From contig CAINJJ010000036.1 of assembly GCA_903849645.1 (NCBI GenBank), forward strand, positions 1 through 64,000: a stretch of 64,000 bases of DNA. Direction: 5' to 3'. The position numbers and the translations under genes are program-made. The notes under the pieces were generated by a model. That model did not search any database and was not told where the DNA came from. It saw only the letters and a program-made list of their open reading frames with translations. Positions 49,563 to 59,593 of this stretch are shown one piece after another. The stretch comes from an uncultured Acidobacteriaceae bacterium. Its GTDB lineage: Bacteria; Acidobacteriota; Terriglobia; Terriglobales; Acidobacteriaceae. The first letter of the stretch is position 1, and every line of letters starts with the position of its first letter.

Positions 49563-50000
49563 TCAGGCCTCCGCTTTGGGCGGCGCCTCCAGTGACAGCA
49601 GGATCGCCGCGCCAATCGCCGCCACCGCCCCCGCACCCTGCATCCACGTCAGCCGCTCGTGCAAAAACACGATGGCCAGCACCACCGTCAGCAGCGGAAA
49701 CAGCGAGATCAGAGAGATCACGATCGACGCCTTGCCTCCCGACTCCAGCGCGCGAAAGCTCGTCCAGGCACCCAGTCCGTTCAGCGCCCCGCCGGCCACC
49801 GAACACACCACCACCAGCGGCGCCAGCCCCCAATGCGGCCGCGCCAGCCCCGCCACCACTGCTGACAGCGCCACCATCGCCCAGCAGAACCACAAAAACG
49901 ACCGCTCGCTCGATATGCGGTTCGTCGACAGCTTCTGCGTCACTCCCGTAATGCCCCATAAAACCAGCGCCAGAACCGCGTAACCCAGCCACACAACCAT
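49563..50000 (-). CDS. Half-size EamA/DMT superfamily transporter (partner B)
   Basis: 145 aa: MVVWLGYAVLALVLWGITGVTQKLSTNRISSERSFLWFCWAMVALSAVVAGL...SFRALESGGKASIVISLISLFPLLTVVLAIVFLHERLTWMQGAGAVAAIGAAILLS. Confidence 0.85.
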   Translation of the reverse strand: MVVWLGYAVLALVLWGITGVTQKLSTNRISSERSFLWFCWAMVALSAVVAGLARPHWGLAPLVVVCSVAGGALNGLGAWTSFRALESGGKASIVISLISLFPLLTVVLAIVFLHERLTWMQGAGAVAAIGAAILLSLEAPPKAEA

Positions 50001-50014
50001 GCTTTCCCTCCGAT

Positions 50015-50476
50015 TCAGGCGTTCAAGAGATAAATGGCCACAAACGCCAGTCCCAGGCCAATCCACTGCACCCGGCCCAGCCGCTCCTTCAGAAAGATCA
50101 GCGCCAGCAGCACCGTCACCATGGGAAACAGCGCCGTCACCGGCGTCACCACGGACGCCTTGCCGCCCTTCACCATCGCCTCAAAGTAGGCCATGTTGCC
50201 CACTCCGCCCAGGATCCCCGTCAAAAACGCCCAGAAGACGCCCCGGCCCCTGCCCCCCGCCGTCTCGCCCGGCCCCGGCCCCTGGCGCGCTACCTTCCAC
50301 CCCACAAACACCAGCAGCGGCGCTATCCCCAGCGTGAACAGCAACTGGTTCACATAGGCGTCCACCCCGTCGGAGGCGATCTTTGATACCAGCCCCCACG
50401 TCCCCCACAGCACAATCGTGACCAGCGACCACAGCAACCACAGCGGCGGCTTGCGCCCCCCAGCTTTTTCCGTCAT
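50015..50476 (-). CDS. Half-size EamA/DMT superfamily transporter (partner A)
   Basis: 153 aa: MTEKAGGRKPPLWLLWSLVTIVLWGTWGLVSKIASDGVDAYVNQLLFTLGIAPLLVFVGWKV...YFEAMVKGGKASVVTPVTALFPMVTVLLALIFLKERLGRVQWIGLGLAFVAIYLLNA. Confidence 0.85.
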   Translation of the reverse strand: MTEKAGGRKPPLWLLWSLVTIVLWGTWGLVSKIASDGVDAYVNQLLFTLGIAPLLVFVGWKVARQGPGPGETAGGRGRGVFWAFLTGILGGVGNMAYFEAMVKGGKASVVTPVTALFPMVTVLLALIFLKERLGRVQWIGLGLAFVAIYLLNA

Positions 50477-50637
50477 GCTTCCCGTCCTCAACGCTGGGCC
50501 GAGCATACCCGCCGCGCTCCACCGCGGGCAACCCCGCATTGCCCCTGTTTAGCGGTTCTTTCTTTCGTCCTGCGCGCATCCCGCTTACCCCCGGCCGCGG
50601 CCGCCCGTTATCCTTCCCCTTGTACGGGGAGAACCCC

Positions 50638-51771
50638 ATGAAAATCACCGCCGTTGAAGCCATCCATTTGCGCGCCGAAGACCCCCTCATCGAGCTCTTC
50701 GACGGCTCCTATGACGACTGCGTTCTCGTGGTCCACACCGACTCCGGCCTCACCGGCATCGGCGAAACCGAGTCCATGGCCCCCGCCATCCAGGCCATTG
50801 TCCGCGGGCCCTCGGCTCACAACCACGCCCGCTCCCTCTCCGCCGTCCTCGTCGGCCAGGACCCCTCCGACCCCGTCAGCCTCTGGCATCAGATGTTCGA
50901 GTCCACTGACTACGTGGGCCGCCGCGGCCTCGCCATGCATGCCATCGGCGGCGTGGACCTCGCCCTCTGGGACCTCGCCGGCAAGATCCAGGGCAAGCCC
51001 GTCCACGAGTTGCTCGGCGGCGCCAGGCGCGACCGCCTCCCCGCCTACGGCACCATCTATCCCATGGCCCAGACCCCCGAAGAGGTCCGCGACCAGGTGG
51101 CCGCCGGGCAGGCCCGCAACCTGCGCAACTTCAAGTTTGCCGCCGACCCCTGGTGGCTCGACGACATCGCTCTCACCGGCCGCCTGCTCAAGGCCGCCCG
51201 CCAGCAGGCCGGCGACCAGGCCCATCTCATCGTCGACGCCGCCCTCTCTTACCGCTCCGCCGCTGAAGGACTCCGTCTCTTCCCCGCTTACAAGGAAGTC
51301 GGCATCTGGTTCCTTGAGGCCCCCCTCCCCCTCGACGACGTTGAAGGCCACCTTGAAATGAGCCGCCACGGCATCCCCACCGGCGTCGGCGACCTCGGCC
51401 TCACCAGCGTCCGCGAGTTCATCGAGATGATGGACTTGGGCGGCGCCTCCATCTGCCAGCCCGACATCTCCCAGGTCGGCGGCTTCACCGGCATCCTCCA
51501 GGTGGCCGCCGCCGCCTATGCCCGCGGCAAGCGCGTCATCACCCACGGCTACAAAACCAACATCGAGATCGCCGCCAATCTCCACTTCCTCGCCGCCCAG
51601 CCCAGCGTCGAGCCTCTGGAGTTCTCGCTCTCCCACTCGCCCCTGCGCTGGCACACCACGCGCGAACACTTCCCCGTGGAAGAAGACGGCTGCGTCCGCA
51701 TCCCCCGCGCCCCCGGCCTCGGCGTCACCCTCAACCCCGAAACCATTGACCGCTACCGCTTCACCCAATAG
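50638..51771 (+). CDS. Mandelate racemase/muconate lactonizing enzyme (enolase superfamily)
   Basis: MKITAVEAIHLRAEDPLIELFDGSYDDCVLVVHTDSGLTGIGETES; AIGGVDLALWDLAGKIQGKPVHELLGG; LIVDAALSYRSAAEGLRL; WFLEAPLPLDD; ICQPDISQVGGFTGILQVAA. Confidence 0.93.
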   Translation: MKITAVEAIHLRAEDPLIELFDGSYDDCVLVVHTDSGLTGIGETESMAPAIQAIVRGPSAHNHARSLSAVLVGQDPSDPVSLWHQMFESTDYVGRRGLAMHAIGGVDLALWDLAGKIQGKPVHELLGGARRDRLPAYGTIYPMAQTPEEVRDQVAAGQARNLRNFKFAADPWWLDDIALTGRLLKAARQQAGDQAHLIVDAALSYRSAAEGLRLFPAYKEVGIWFLEAPLPLDDVEGHLEMSRHGIPTGVGDLGLTSVREFIEMMDLGGASICQPDISQVGGFTGILQVAAAAYARGKRVITHGYKTNIEIAANLHFLAAQPSVEPLEFSLSHSPLRWHTTREHFPVEEDGCVRIPRAPGLGVTLNPETIDRYRFTQ

Positions 51772-51812
51772 CAGCCCCAGGAAGCCGCGCAGATCCTCCA
51801 TGCAAAGCAAAT

Positions 51813-51837
51813 GGGGGAAGCCTGAGCGGCTTCCCCC
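51813..51837. terminator. Bidirectional terminator-like hairpin between convergent genes
   Basis: GGGGGAAGCC-TGAGC-GGCTTCCCCC, perfect 10-bp stem, 5-nt loop. Confidence 0.8.
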
Positions 51838-51862
51838 GTTTGGTTGTGCAGCGATGGAGGGG

Positions 51863-53941
51863 CTATTTGCCCTGGAGTTCGTCGGCCAGGGCGGTGGCGC
51901 CGTAGATCTTGCGCAAGCCCTCGATCATGCCGGCCGAGTGGACGGCGACGGCGCGGTTCTTGCCGCCTTCATAGACAAAGTCTCCGGCCAGCGACTCGAT
52001 GTTGCCGTCGAAGATGAGGCCCACCAGTTCGCCGTCCTTGTTGACCACCGGGGAGCCGGAGTTGCCGCCGATGATGTCGCCGGTGGAGACGAAGTTGAGG
52101 GGGGTGCCCAGGTCGAGCTTGCCGCGGGCCGCCACTTCCCTGGGGGTGAGGTCGAAGGGGGGGTGGTTGCCGAAGCTGATGGCGCGGTCATAGAGCCCGT
52201 AGAAGGTGGTGACGGGCGCGGCGACGGTGCCGTTATAGGGGTAGCCCGCCACGGTTCCATAGCTGAGGCGCAGGGTAAAGGTGGCGTCGGGATAGGCGTC
52301 CTTGCCATAGGCCAGGAAGCGCGCCTTGCCCAGCTTTTCCTCGGCCGGAGACAGGACGCTGGTCATGGTGTCGCGCATGCGGCGGTTGTTTTCACGCACG
52401 ATGGGGTCCACGCGGCGGGCGGCCACGATCATGGGGTCTGTGGAGGCGGCCACGGCCGCTTCGCCGCCATCGATCAGCGCCTTGCGCACGGCTGCGTCGC
52501 CGAGCTTGGTGCCGTCCACGAGGGCGTTGGCGGTGGCTTGCGGCTCACCGCCCTGCAGGATGGCGTGCACGAAGGGGTCGTCCTTGCCGAGCTTTTCCGC
52601 AGCCAGGTTGAGGGCCGCGGCCAGGAAGAGTTTTTCGGTTTCGACCGGGACGGGCGCGGGCGAAAGCAACTGGAATTTGAGCGAGTCGAGAGAGGCGTCG
52701 TGGTACTGGGGCAGGCGCTCCCCGTCGGGCTTTTTGACCTCGGCCGCCAACTGGACGATGGAGACCGCCATGCTGAACAGACGGCTGTCAGTGCGGCGGA
52801 AGATCTGGCCTTTCAACTCCGGCTTCACCTGGTCCTCGACCCTGGCGATGGTGTCCCAGGCGTCGCCATATTCCTTTTGCCACTCGGGATTGGCGGCGAC
52901 ACGGGCCTTGAAGTCGTCCTCCTCGGCTTGTTTCTTGGCGAGGATGGCCTTGTCGGCGAGCGCCTCGGAGCGTCCCAGGTAGACCTTGAGACTGTTTTGC
53001 AGCCCAAAGATGGTGCTGCCCACGAGGCGGGTTTCTTCCAGTCCCTGCTGCGCAAAGGCCTGCGCGGTGGCTATGCGCCGCTTGAGGTACTCGGTAATGG
53101 CGGGGCCGGAGACATCGCGCTGCACGAGGAGCTGCGCAACCGTCTGCTGGCGCTCGGTGGAGCCCGGATGGCCGGAGATGAAGATCAGCTCGCCGGGCGC
53201 GGCGCCCTTGGCGCTCCACTTGAGATAGTTGTCGGTCTTGAGTGGCTTTCCGTCCTCATAGACGCGGAACAGCGCCATGTCGAGGTCGTAGCGCGGGTAG
53301 GTGAAGTTGTCCGGGTCGCCGCCAAAGAAGGCCGCCTGCTGCTCGGGGGCAAACACCAGCCGCACGTCCGTGTAGGCCTTGTATTGGTAGAGCCAGTATT
53401 CGCTGCCGTTGTAGAACGAGACCACGTCGGAGCGGAGCCCGCCGGACTTTGCCTTGCCTTCCTTGGCAATGGCGGCGATTTCGGCGTCGCGGGCCTTGAG
53501 GGCCTTGGCCTCGTCGGTGATGCCTTTGGTAGCGGCCTGGACACGGGCGGTGACGTCTTCCATGGCCACAAGGACGTTCACTTCCAGATCGGGAGACTTG
53601 ATTTCGTGCTCCGCCGTCTCCGCCAGAAAGCCGTCGCGCAGGTAGTCGTGCTGGGCGGTCGAGTTCTTCTGCAACTGGCCGCGGGCCACGTGGTGGTTGG
53701 TGAGCAGCAGGCCGTTGGGGCTGACAAACGAGCCGGAGCCGCCGTCATTGAGCCGCACGCTGGAGAGGCGCAGATGGTCGAGCCACTCCTGGCTGGGCGT
53801 GAAGTTGTAGCGGGCCTTGAGTAGCTTCAAGGGCGGGTTGTCAAAGGTCCACATGCCTTCTTCGGCGTGGAGAACGGGGCCGGCGGCCATCAGCAGAGCA
53901 GCGGGCAGCAGGAGAGCGGAGCGGAGTTTGCGAGCGAACAT
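51863..53941 (-). CDS. S46 family dipeptidyl-peptidase (DPP7/DPP11-like), secreted
   Basis: GMWTFDNPPLKLLKARYNFTPSQEWLDHLRLSSVRLNDGGSGSFVSPNGLLLTNHHVARGQLQ; FVSTGDIIGGNSGSPVVNKDGELVGLIFDGNIES. Confidence 0.95.
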   Translation of the reverse strand: MFARKLRSALLLPAALLMAAGPVLHAEEGMWTFDNPPLKLLKARYNFTPSQEWLDHLRLSSVRLNDGGSGSFVSPNGLLLTNHHVARGQLQKNSTAQHDYLRDGFLAETAEHEIKSPDLEVNVLVAMEDVTARVQAATKGITDEAKALKARDAEIAAIAKEGKAKSGGLRSDVVSFYNGSEYWLYQYKAYTDVRLVFAPEQQAAFFGGDPDNFTYPRYDLDMALFRVYEDGKPLKTDNYLKWSAKGAAPGELIFISGHPGSTERQQTVAQLLVQRDVSGPAITEYLKRRIATAQAFAQQGLEETRLVGSTIFGLQNSLKVYLGRSEALADKAILAKKQAEEDDFKARVAANPEWQKEYGDAWDTIARVEDQVKPELKGQIFRRTDSRLFSMAVSIVQLAAEVKKPDGERLPQYHDASLDSLKFQLLSPAPVPVETEKLFLAAALNLAAEKLGKDDPFVHAILQGGEPQATANALVDGTKLGDAAVRKALIDGGEAAVAASTDPMIVAARRVDPIVRENNRRMRDTMTSVLSPAEEKLGKARFLAYGKDAYPDATFTLRLSYGTVAGYPYNGTVAAPVTTFYGLYDRAISFGNHPPFDLTPREVAARGKLDLGTPLNFVSTGDIIGGNSGSPVVNKDGELVGLIFDGNIESLAGDFVYEGGKNRAVAVHSAGMIEGLRKIYGATALADELQGK

Positions 53942-54074
53942 GTGAGTCCTCATCGGTTGGGTCGAGATGTTTTTCATGTGGCAAACCGGGCATTTCCGGT
54001 GTTCAAAAGAGCGGGGGTCAAAATGATGGAACAGTTGCTTAGCCCTGAACAAGTCCATTTTGCAATCCGGCATT

Positions 54075-54138
54075 CCCTCAGGGGCTAAAGCCCGTGTTTC
54101 AATCGGGTATCTTGCGGCACGGCTGAAGCCGTGCCCTT
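54075..54138 (-). repeat. REP-like two-hairpin element, copy 3 (minus orientation)
   Basis: GGGCTAAAGCCC (54082-54093) and GGCACGGCTGAAGCCGTGCC (54116-54135): same hairpin pair as copies 1 and 2, reverse complement. Confidence 0.75.
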
Positions 54139-54188
54139 TCAAAACATCGACTGAGAAAGCGACTCCTTCATCGCTATTCCCCTGGTCC

Positions 54189-56105
54189 CTATTTCATGAC
54201 CAGCACTTCCACGCCGCTGGCCGCATCCTTTTGACGGAAGACCTGCTCGGTAGCCTTCTGGAAATCTTCAGGCCGGGCGTTGGGTATGTCGGTAAAGGTC
54301 TGCGGATTGCGGTCGGAGAGCGGGAACCAGGAGCTTTGCACCTGGACCATGATGCGGTGGCCGCGGCGGAAGGTGTGGAAGAGGTCCGGCATGGTGAAGT
54401 TGAGGTCGGCCTCTTTGCCGGGCGTGAGCGGCTCGGGCTTCTCCCAACTGTTGCGGAACCTGGCGCGGAAGGGCTCGCCGCGCAGCAGTTGCTGATAGCC
54501 GCCCATGTGCAGCGGCGGGGCCTCAAGAATGCGTTTGTTGCCGCGGGAGGCGTCCTCGGGGTCGGGGAAGTCCTCGGGGTAAACGTCAATGAGCTTGACG
54601 TCGAAATCAGAGTCGGTGCCGGTGCTGGCAATCTTCAGCTTGGGCGCGATGGGGCCGGCGATGGTCACGTCCTCTTCAAGCGGCTCGGTCTGATAGACCA
54701 GCACGTCAGGCCTGTAGCTGGCGAAGCGCTGGTCGTCGACCATGTAGCGCTGCGGCACGGTGTCCGTGGTGTAGCCCACAAACGGCACGGGATGGGCGGG
54801 GTCGCTGAGGTACTCGTCGACGCCCTTTGGCTCGGTGGGCGCATCGAAGCTGAGCTTGCCGCCGGCGTGGAAGTAAAGCGTTTTTGGCTCGGCGGCCTTG
54901 GGCGGCCAGGAGTCGAAGCGACGCCAGACGTTGGTGCCGGTCTCAAAGACCACGGCCTTGGGCTGCGCGGCGCCCTTGCCCTTGAGGTAATGCTCGAAGA
55001 AGGGCCACTGGATGCTGGAACGGAAGTACTCGCCGGTTTTGGCATTGAACTGGACGTCGCCGAGGCGGTCGCCGTCGCCGCGCGCCCAGCCGCCATGGAC
55101 CCAGGGACCCTCGACCAGCGTGGTGGGGGTGTCGGGGTTGAACTTGTTGATGGCGTAGAAGGTACGGTAAGGGCCGCTGAGGTCTTCCGCGTCATACCAG
55201 CCGCCCACCACCAGGACCGCGCACTTGACGTTCTTCATGTGCTGGGAGAGGTCGCGCGCCTTCCAGTAGGCGTCGTAGCTGTTGTGTTTGGCCTGGTCGG
55301 TGAAGAGCCAGTTGGAGCCCTTGAGGTAGAGCTTGTCGAGGTTGTTGATGTTGCCGGCCTGGAGGTAGAACTTGTAGCTGTCGGGGGTGCCGAAGTCGAA
55401 GTTCACCGAGGGCTTGGGCGTCTCGGGATTGTGGCTGGGCTTGAAGAAGACATAGAAGCCGAAGTTGGCCGAGAGCATGAACGCGCCGCCGTGGTAGGCG
55501 TCATCGCCCAGGAAGAGGTCGGTCATGGGCGCCTGGGGGCTGGCCGCCACCAGCGCGGGGTGGGAGTCAATGATGGAGGCCGAGGTGTAGAAGCCGGGAT
55601 AGGAGATGCCCCAGATGCCCACCTTGCCGTTATTGCCGTCCACGTGCTTGAGCAGGAACTCGATGGTGTCGTAGGTGTCGGAGGCGTCGTCCACGTCGGC
55701 GGGGGACTTCTTCTCGTCGATATGGGGGCGCATCTCGGCAAAGTCGCCCTCGCTCATCCAGCGCCCGCGGACATCCTGATAGACGAAGATGTAGCCGGAC
55801 TTCTCGAACTCGTCGGAGGGGCCGAGGTGGCGCGGATACTGGTCTTCGCCATAGGGGCCCACGCTGTAGGGGGTGCGGTCCATGAGGAAGGGGTAGGGGC
55901 CGCCGGTGGGGTCCTTGGGCACATAGACCGCGGTGAACAGCCTCTTGCCGTCGCGCATGGGGATACGAAACTCATATTTTGTGTAGTGGGCGCGGACGTA
56001 GTCTTCCTTGGGAGCGTCCGAAGCCGGTTGCTGGGCGCGAACCACGGGGAGGGCAAGGGCAAAAAGGGCCAGCAGGGCCAGCCGGGAGGGGCACAGTTTC
56101 CGCAT
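54189..56105 (-). CDS. CocE/NonD family (S15-type) hydrolase, secreted
   Basis: RIPMRDGKRLFTAVYVPKD; YIFVYQDVRGRWMSEGDF; GKVGIWGISYPGFYTSASIIDSHPALVAASPQAPMTD. Start ATG 56105 chosen for the signal peptide. Confidence 0.93.
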   Translation of the reverse strand: MRKLCPSRLALLALFALALPVVRAQQPASDAPKEDYVRAHYTKYEFRIPMRDGKRLFTAVYVPKDPTGGPYPFLMDRTPYSVGPYGEDQYPRHLGPSDEFEKSGYIFVYQDVRGRWMSEGDFAEMRPHIDEKKSPADVDDASDTYDTIEFLLKHVDGNNGKVGIWGISYPGFYTSASIIDSHPALVAASPQAPMTDLFLGDDAYHGGAFMLSANFGFYVFFKPSHNPETPKPSVNFDFGTPDSYKFYLQAGNINNLDKLYLKGSNWLFTDQAKHNSYDAYWKARDLSQHMKNVKCAVLVVGGWYDAEDLSGPYRTFYAINKFNPDTPTTLVEGPWVHGGWARGDGDRLGDVQFNAKTGEYFRSSIQWPFFEHYLKGKGAAQPKAVVFETGTNVWRRFDSWPPKAAEPKTLYFHAGGKLSFDAPTEPKGVDEYLSDPAHPVPFVGYTTDTVPQRYMVDDQRFASYRPDVLVYQTEPLEEDVTIAGPIAPKLKIASTGTDSDFDVKLIDVYPEDFPDPEDASRGNKRILEAPPLHMGGYQQLLRGEPFRARFRNSWEKPEPLTPGKEADLNFTMPDLFHTFRRGHRIMVQVQSSWFPLSDRNPQTFTDIPNARPEDFQKATEQVFRQKDAASGVEVLVMK

Positions 56106-56227
56106 CGTAAGGTATCGTCTCCTGAGCAATCAGACTACTCCAAACGGGCAGGTTTTTGGCAGTCCCCGGCGGTTTGGGGCGTGGCAAGGGCAGGAGATGG
56201 ACAGCGATCTGCATCGTGGCTTCCGTG

Positions 56228-56245
56228 TCATATTGTGAAATATGA
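56228..56245. promoter_or_regulatory. Dyad upstream of the glutamine synthetase homologue
   Basis: TCATATT-GTGA-AATATGA perfect 7-4-7 palindrome in an AT-rich patch 129 bp before ATG 56374. Confidence 0.4.
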
Positions 56246-56373
56246 ATTTTCTTACGCGCTCTTTACGATTCCCCGCGTTAACCTAGTTCCGAGTCCTCAA
56301 ACTGCCGCTGGCTGCTGTCAACGCCGTGGCTGTGTTCATTTATCGCCAAACGACCGCCCACAAAAGGAGAACC

Positions 56374-57804
56374 ATGTCCACAGATTTCCGCAATTTTCTG
56401 GCTCTTTCGTATGAAGAGCTTGAAGAGAAGAACCTTGAAGCCAAAGCCGACCGCGTGGCCCGCGTCTCGGCGGACGAGATTCGCGAGAAGCGGCTGAAGT
56501 ATCTGACCGACGAGAAGCGGATCAAGGCCGTGACGGTGCTGTTCTCTGACCTGGAGGGCCGTCTTCACCTGCTGGACTACGACAAGAAGTTCCTGCTTGG
56601 CGCCTATGAGAACCTGACGTTTGACGGCTCATCGATCCGCGGCTTCACGGCGCAGAAGGAGAGCGACCTGCGGCTGGGCATCGACTGGAGCGCCTTCTAC
56701 TGGGTGCCGGCCGATGTGTTCGGCAACGGCAAGGTGCTGGTGTTCGGCACGGTGATCGACAAGGACGGCACTCCCTACTCCGGCGACCTGCGCGGAGTTC
56801 TGAAGGCCTATAGCGACAAGCTCTACAAGGAGCACTCCTACACGCTGAACGCGGCCAACGAGATTGAGGGCTTCCTGTTTGCCGGCAAGGACGCCGAGCG
56901 CCATTATCACGAGACCCACAAGTTCGAGTTCATCAACACGGGCGGCTATTACCATGTGCTGCCGCTGGACCCGCTGCGGCAGTTCATTGACACCGCGGCC
57001 GAGGTGCAGCGCGCCATGGGCTTCCAGAACGAGAAGGACCACCCGGAGGTGGCTCCCTCGCAGTTTGAGATCAACTACAGCTACTCCGAAGTGGTGGCGG
57101 CGGCCGACCAGATCCAGCTTTACAAGCTGCTGACCCGCCAGATCGCCAACAACATGGGCTACACGGCCAGCTTCCTGCCCAAGCCGGTGGTGGGCGTCAA
57201 CGGCAGCGGCATGCACACCAACGTGTCCATCTCCAACGGCAAGACCAACCTGTTCTGGGACGCGCAGGGGCAGGAGCAGTTGTCGGCCTTCGGGTGGGAT
57301 TTCATCGACCGGATCCTGACCTATGCGCTGGACATCTGCCTGATCCTGAACCCCAGCGTGAACGCCTATCGCCGGCTTGACCCGCACTTCGAGGCTCCGA
57401 ACCAGATCAAGGCCTCGGCCACGGATCGCGGATCGATGGTGCGCGTGCCCATCGGCAACGCGCGCTCGATGCGCGTCGAAGTGCGCTCGGTGGCCCCCGA
57501 CGCCAACCCCTACCTGACCCTTTATTCGATCTTCAAGACCGGCATCGACGGGACCAAGGCCGATATCGACAACCTGCGCCAGGCGCAGCGCTACCTGCCG
57601 GACCACATCCAGGCCGCGATTGAGGACTTCAAGAGCTCAAGCTGGATCGCCGACATCCTGGGCGCGGACGTGCAGGGCCGGTTTGTGGACCTGAAGCAGG
57701 CGGCCGCGAACCGCTCGCCGCGGGAACTTGGCACGTTCGTCAAGGGCTCCGAGGTGCAGTACCACCACGAGGTCTACAACCAGTCCCTGTGGAGCAAGTT
57801 CTAA
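56374..57804 (+). CDS. Glutamine synthetase family protein
   Basis: VLFSDLEGRLHLLDYDKKFLLGAYENLTFDGSSIRGF; KPVVGVNGSGMHTNVSISNGKTNLFWD (GS ATP-binding signature); EAPNQIKASATDRGSMVRVPIGNARSMRVEVRSVAPDANPYLTL. Confidence 0.93.
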   Translation: MSTDFRNFLALSYEELEEKNLEAKADRVARVSADEIREKRLKYLTDEKRIKAVTVLFSDLEGRLHLLDYDKKFLLGAYENLTFDGSSIRGFTAQKESDLRLGIDWSAFYWVPADVFGNGKVLVFGTVIDKDGTPYSGDLRGVLKAYSDKLYKEHSYTLNAANEIEGFLFAGKDAERHYHETHKFEFINTGGYYHVLPLDPLRQFIDTAAEVQRAMGFQNEKDHPEVAPSQFEINYSYSEVVAAADQIQLYKLLTRQIANNMGYTASFLPKPVVGVNGSGMHTNVSISNGKTNLFWDAQGQEQLSAFGWDFIDRILTYALDICLILNPSVNAYRRLDPHFEAPNQIKASATDRGSMVRVPIGNARSMRVEVRSVAPDANPYLTLYSIFKTGIDGTKADIDNLRQAQRYLPDHIQAAIEDFKSSSWIADILGADVQGRFVDLKQAAANRSPRELGTFVKGSEVQYHHEVYNQSLWSKF

Positions 57805-57830
57805 GGGGCAGCAGTAACGGGCAGAACAGG

Positions 57831-57862
57831 GCGGCGCGGTCAGGGATGGCCGCGCCGCTTTT
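57831..57862 (+). terminator. Intrinsic terminator after the GS homologue
   Basis: GCGGCGCGG ... CCGCGCCGC stem followed by TTTT. Confidence 0.82.
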
Positions 57863-58077
57863 CTGCAATTTGGGCGGAACCCTGCACTGGAGGCGCAGGC
57901 CTCCTTTCCTCATGCCTCCCTTACGTCCCATGTGTTAAAAGCTAAACAACGGGGTTGATGCGTCCGGGGCTCGGAAGGCTGAGCAGGGAATCCGGTTTCC
58001 GGGGCAACCTGCAAGGCCGCTGTCTCCCACTTTGTGCCTGCCCTGAAATCGCGTTTCAAGGAAGTCCCCAGCCCCTC

Positions 58078-59538
58078 ATGAGCGCCGGCCATCAAGTCGA
58101 AGTTGACTCCCTCTTCGGAGACTATCCGCTCGACCAGGCCTTTGATGAGATGCGCCTGCCCAACGGCGAGCTGCGGCCCCACTATCGGGCGCTTGCCGAG
58201 TCGCTGGCCAGCCTGCCTCCCGATGAACTGCAGCGCCGCAAGCAGTCGGCCGATCTCTCCTTTCTTACCCAGGGCATTACGTTCACCGTTTACGGCCGGG
58301 ACGAGGGCACCGAGCGCATCTTTCCCTACGACCTGCTGCCGCGGCTGATTACGGCGCAGGAGTGGGACCGGATAGAGCGCGGGCTCACGCAGCGCATCAC
58401 CGCGCTGAACCTTTTTCTGCGCGACGTCTACTCCGACGCCAAGATTCTGGCCGACCGCGTGATTCCGCGGGAACTGGTGTATAGCTGCAAGCACTATCGC
58501 CGCCAGATGCGGGGGCTGCAGGTGCCGCGCAACGTCTATATCGCGGTGGTGGGTTCGGACCTGCTGCGGCTCAATACGGGCGAGTTTGTGGTGCTGGAAG
58601 ACAACCTGCGCGTGCCCTCCGGTGTGAGCTACATGCTGACCAACCGCCGGGTCATGAAGCGGACATTTCCGCAGCTCTTCACCAGCTATGGCGTGCGGCC
58701 CATCGAGCATTATCCGCAACTGCTGCTGGCCACGCTGCGCTCGCTGGCGCCCGAGGGCCGTCCCGAGCCGAACATTGTGCTGCTCACGCCGGGCGTGTTC
58801 AACTCCGCCTACTTCGAGCACACCTACCTGGCGCGTCAGATGGGCATTGACCTGGTGGAGGGCCGCGACCTGGTCACCCACGACAACATTGTCTACATGC
58901 GCACGACGGACGGGCTGAAGCGCGTAGACGTGATCTACCGGCGCGTGGACGACGACTTCAGCGACCCGCTGATCTTCCGTTCGGATTCGGCGCTGGGCTG
59001 CGCGGGGCTCTTCAACGCCTATCGCGCCGGCAACGTGACGGTGACCAACGCTTTTGGCACCGGCCTGGCCGACGACAAGGCCGTCTACGCCTACGTGCCG
59101 CGGATGATCCGCTACTACCTGAATGAAGACCCCATCCTGCCCAATGTGGAGACCTTTCTGCTGAGCGAAGACAAGGAGCGGCAGCATGTGCTGGCCAATC
59201 TGGACAAGCTGGTGGTGAAGGCGGTGGGCGAGAGCGGCGGCTACGGGATGTTGATCGGGCCGCACTCGACGGCGGCCAAGCGGGAGGAGTTTGCGCGGCA
59301 CATTGTGGCCAACCCGCGCAACTACATTGCCCAGCCGACTCTGGATTTCTCCCGCGCTCCCTGCCTCATCAACGACCACATGGAGCCGCGCCATGTGGAT
59401 CTGAGGCCCTACATTCTCTTCGGCGACAAGGTGAACATTGTTCCCGGAGGCCTGACCCGCGTGGCGCTTGAAAAGGGCTCGCTGGTGGTGAACTCCTCGC
59501 AGGGCGGCGGCAGCAAAGACACGTGGATTCTGGAATAG
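58078..59538 (+). CDS. Circularly permuted type 2 ATP-grasp protein
   Basis: [97 protein letters not shown]...[27 protein letters not shown]. Confidence 0.95.
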   Translation: MSAGHQVEVDSLFGDYPLDQAFDEMRLPNGELRPHYRALAESLASLPPDELQRRKQSADLSFLTQGITFTVYGRDEGTERIFPYDLLPRLITAQEWDRIERGLTQRITALNLFLRDVYSDAKILADRVIPRELVYSCKHYRRQMRGLQVPRNVYIAVVGSDLLRLNTGEFVVLEDNLRVPSGVSYMLTNRRVMKRTFPQLFTSYGVRPIEHYPQLLLATLRSLAPEGRPEPNIVLLTPGVFNSAYFEHTYLARQMGIDLVEGRDLVTHDNIVYMRTTDGLKRVDVIYRRVDDDFSDPLIFRSDSALGCAGLFNAYRAGNVTVTNAFGTGLADDKAVYAYVPRMIRYYLNEDPILPNVETFLLSEDKERQHVLANLDKLVVKAVGESGGYGMLIGPHSTAAKREEFARHIVANPRNYIAQPTLDFSRAPCLINDHMEPRHVDLRPYILFGDKVNIVPGGLTRVALEKGSLVVNSSQGGGSKDTWILE

Positions 59539-59593
59539 AGATTTTTGTTCTTAAATCAGGCACACAACTACGGAGTTCGGGAGAGTATTTTCG

